A stretch of DNA of 64,000 nt, from the NCBI RefSeq assembly GCF_019175385.1, contig NC_083342.1, positions 115,878,376-115,942,375 of the forward strand, given 5' to 3'. A model generated the notes under the pieces. That model made no database searches, was not told the origin of the DNA, and worked only from the letters and a program-made list of their open reading frames with translations. This document shows, piece by piece, positions 62,858 to 64,000 of this stretch. Source of the stretch: Lycium barbarum (lineage: Eukaryota > Streptophyta > Magnoliopsida > Solanales > Solanaceae). Every line of letters begins with the position of its first letter. The first letter of the stretch is position 1. Both the position numbers and the translations under genes were made by a program.

Positions 62858-64000
62858 CAAGTTGGAATCCAATGTATATGGGGTAGAATTTTGTCTGCAG
62901 TCACATTTCTAGTCTCTCGTGGGACCATTGAATGATCAGTTTTTGGTAATCTTGATGGAGCCTTCCTAGTCTAATTTTTCTTCTTTGAAACGTCTTCTGG
63001 AAACTACTGAATATCCTTGTCCATGGACCACTAGTTTTGCAGAAATTTTCGTTCCAGTGTGCATTAGGCATGGTGCCATCGTCAACATTAATATTGGCGT
63101 AAGTCAGTCTCTGTGGTGAAATTAGATGGTAATCCTAAGTTAGGAGTTTTATTGTTCTGATGCAAAACCATCTCTAGTCTCTTATAATTTTTTTTTTGTC
63201 TATACTGAGTTATCGATCAAAAGTAAAATTTATATCAAAACAATTCTTAAAAAAGATTATTGTGATATATAATAAAGTATGATCCATTTATCCAATACAA
63301 AATTTCACTCCAAGGCCTAAAATTGACTTATTCAAAGTTTCACGAGACAATTACAATAAGTTTTCATGTACTTGCATTCAAAAATTAGCCCTAGAGTCTT
63401 TATACAAAATGACTTGAGACTTGGAAGTTATCGTCCGCACATTAATTAGTGCTAGTTGGATCAAAGTAACCCATTTTCTTTGCCGGATCGTTTTATTTTT
63501 TATTGCATACCCGATTATCCTATCAAATTAACCATGAATCCCAACCTTTGCATCATGTTTTTTTTTTTTTAGAAAAAAGAAAGACTGAGTTTTCTTACAT
63601 ACTCTAAGTAGATGGAGAAGGAATTGAAGTTACATAATATGTCTTTTTCTCACTTGACTTAGTCAAGCAATAATTTCTTACATACTCTAAGTAGATCCAC
63701 TGTCTTGCTAACGCGCACTGCAGAGGAAATTCGTACAGAACCCGTGTTGGGTGTTTAGCATCCCTTCCTTACATATGTTGCTTCTCAAACATAATCAATT
63801 CAGGGAAATAGTTGATGACCTCGAAACGAACACAACACTAGAGAAAATTAGGATAGAGGGAGTATTGGTTTGTTAATTCTTCTCCGTCCTTTTGAAAGTC
63901 TTGTAGAATACTCCAAAATATGACTAACAAGTTGGACGACAACTGAATAATCAATCTTGTAAATTTGTTAGAAGTCACTTCTCATCCATGGACCACAAGT
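62858..64000. other. intergenic to window end, no gene seen
   Basis: TGGACCAC words occur near 63024 and 63987, and TTTCTTACATACTCTAAGTA twice at about 63590 and 63673. No exon supported. Confidence 0.4.

Overview
The window is plant nuclear DNA: intron-bearing genes with GT/AG splice sites, long AT-rich intergenic stretches and dense nested transposons. The gene set (an organelle-editing-type PPR protein, an LRR receptor-like pseudokinase, cytosolic ribosomal protein S13, tRNA 2'-phosphotransferase, UDP-glucuronate 4-epimerase) is eudicot. The styles of MITE and LTR (TGTTGACACCC... and TGTTATATCCC... termini) look like Solanaceae to me; that is an inference from memory, not a search result. 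Layout: 1-1064, 3' part of a PPR gene (+), resembling CRR4. 1.06-9.9 kb, transposons: a hAT/Harbinger-like MITE, a Tourist-like element split by a 2.06 kb solo LTR, and a Helitron-like element with a duplicated 5' part. 9987-13070, a four-exon LRR receptor-like kinase gene (-). 13.1-20.5 kb, MITEs, fold-back elements, microsatellites and a Mutator-like element. 20.2-36.8 kb, an old tandem duplication carrying RPS13 and TPT1. 34.7-39.2 kb, the intact TPT1 gene (+). 42.06-43.37 kb, a single-exon UDP-glucuronate 4-epimerase gene (-). 44-64 kb, gene-poor DNA with MITEs, a 695 bp Mutator-like element, a broken GT47 (exostosin-type) gene interrupted by a 2.36 kb Mutator-like element, and a 4.98 kb solo LTR. 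The main structural story is the duplication. A segment starting inside a Mutator-like element near 20,245 and ending inside TPT1 exon 5 at 31,917 was copied in tandem. Copy 1 keeps a complete RPS13 but has a TPT1 that is truncated and carries a stop codon. Copy 2 keeps a complete TPT1 but its RPS13 has lost the start codon and, by a deletion of about 3.0 kb, exons 3-5. The locus thus again holds one working copy of each gene. A second theme is a non-autonomous Mutator-like family recognised here by 9-bp target-site duplications at several copies (19271-20436, 20585-20912, 20568-24496, 50263-50957, 52868-55228). Its members carry GCCGGATCCGGC and GGGTTCGAACCC palindromes or tandem arrays. The intact genes are unrelated in function (chloroplast RNA editing, receptor signalling, translation, tRNA splicing, pectin precursor synthesis) and show no sign of working as a cluster. 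I found no rRNA gene, convincing tRNA gene, CRISPR array or coding-competent transposase or reverse transcriptase.
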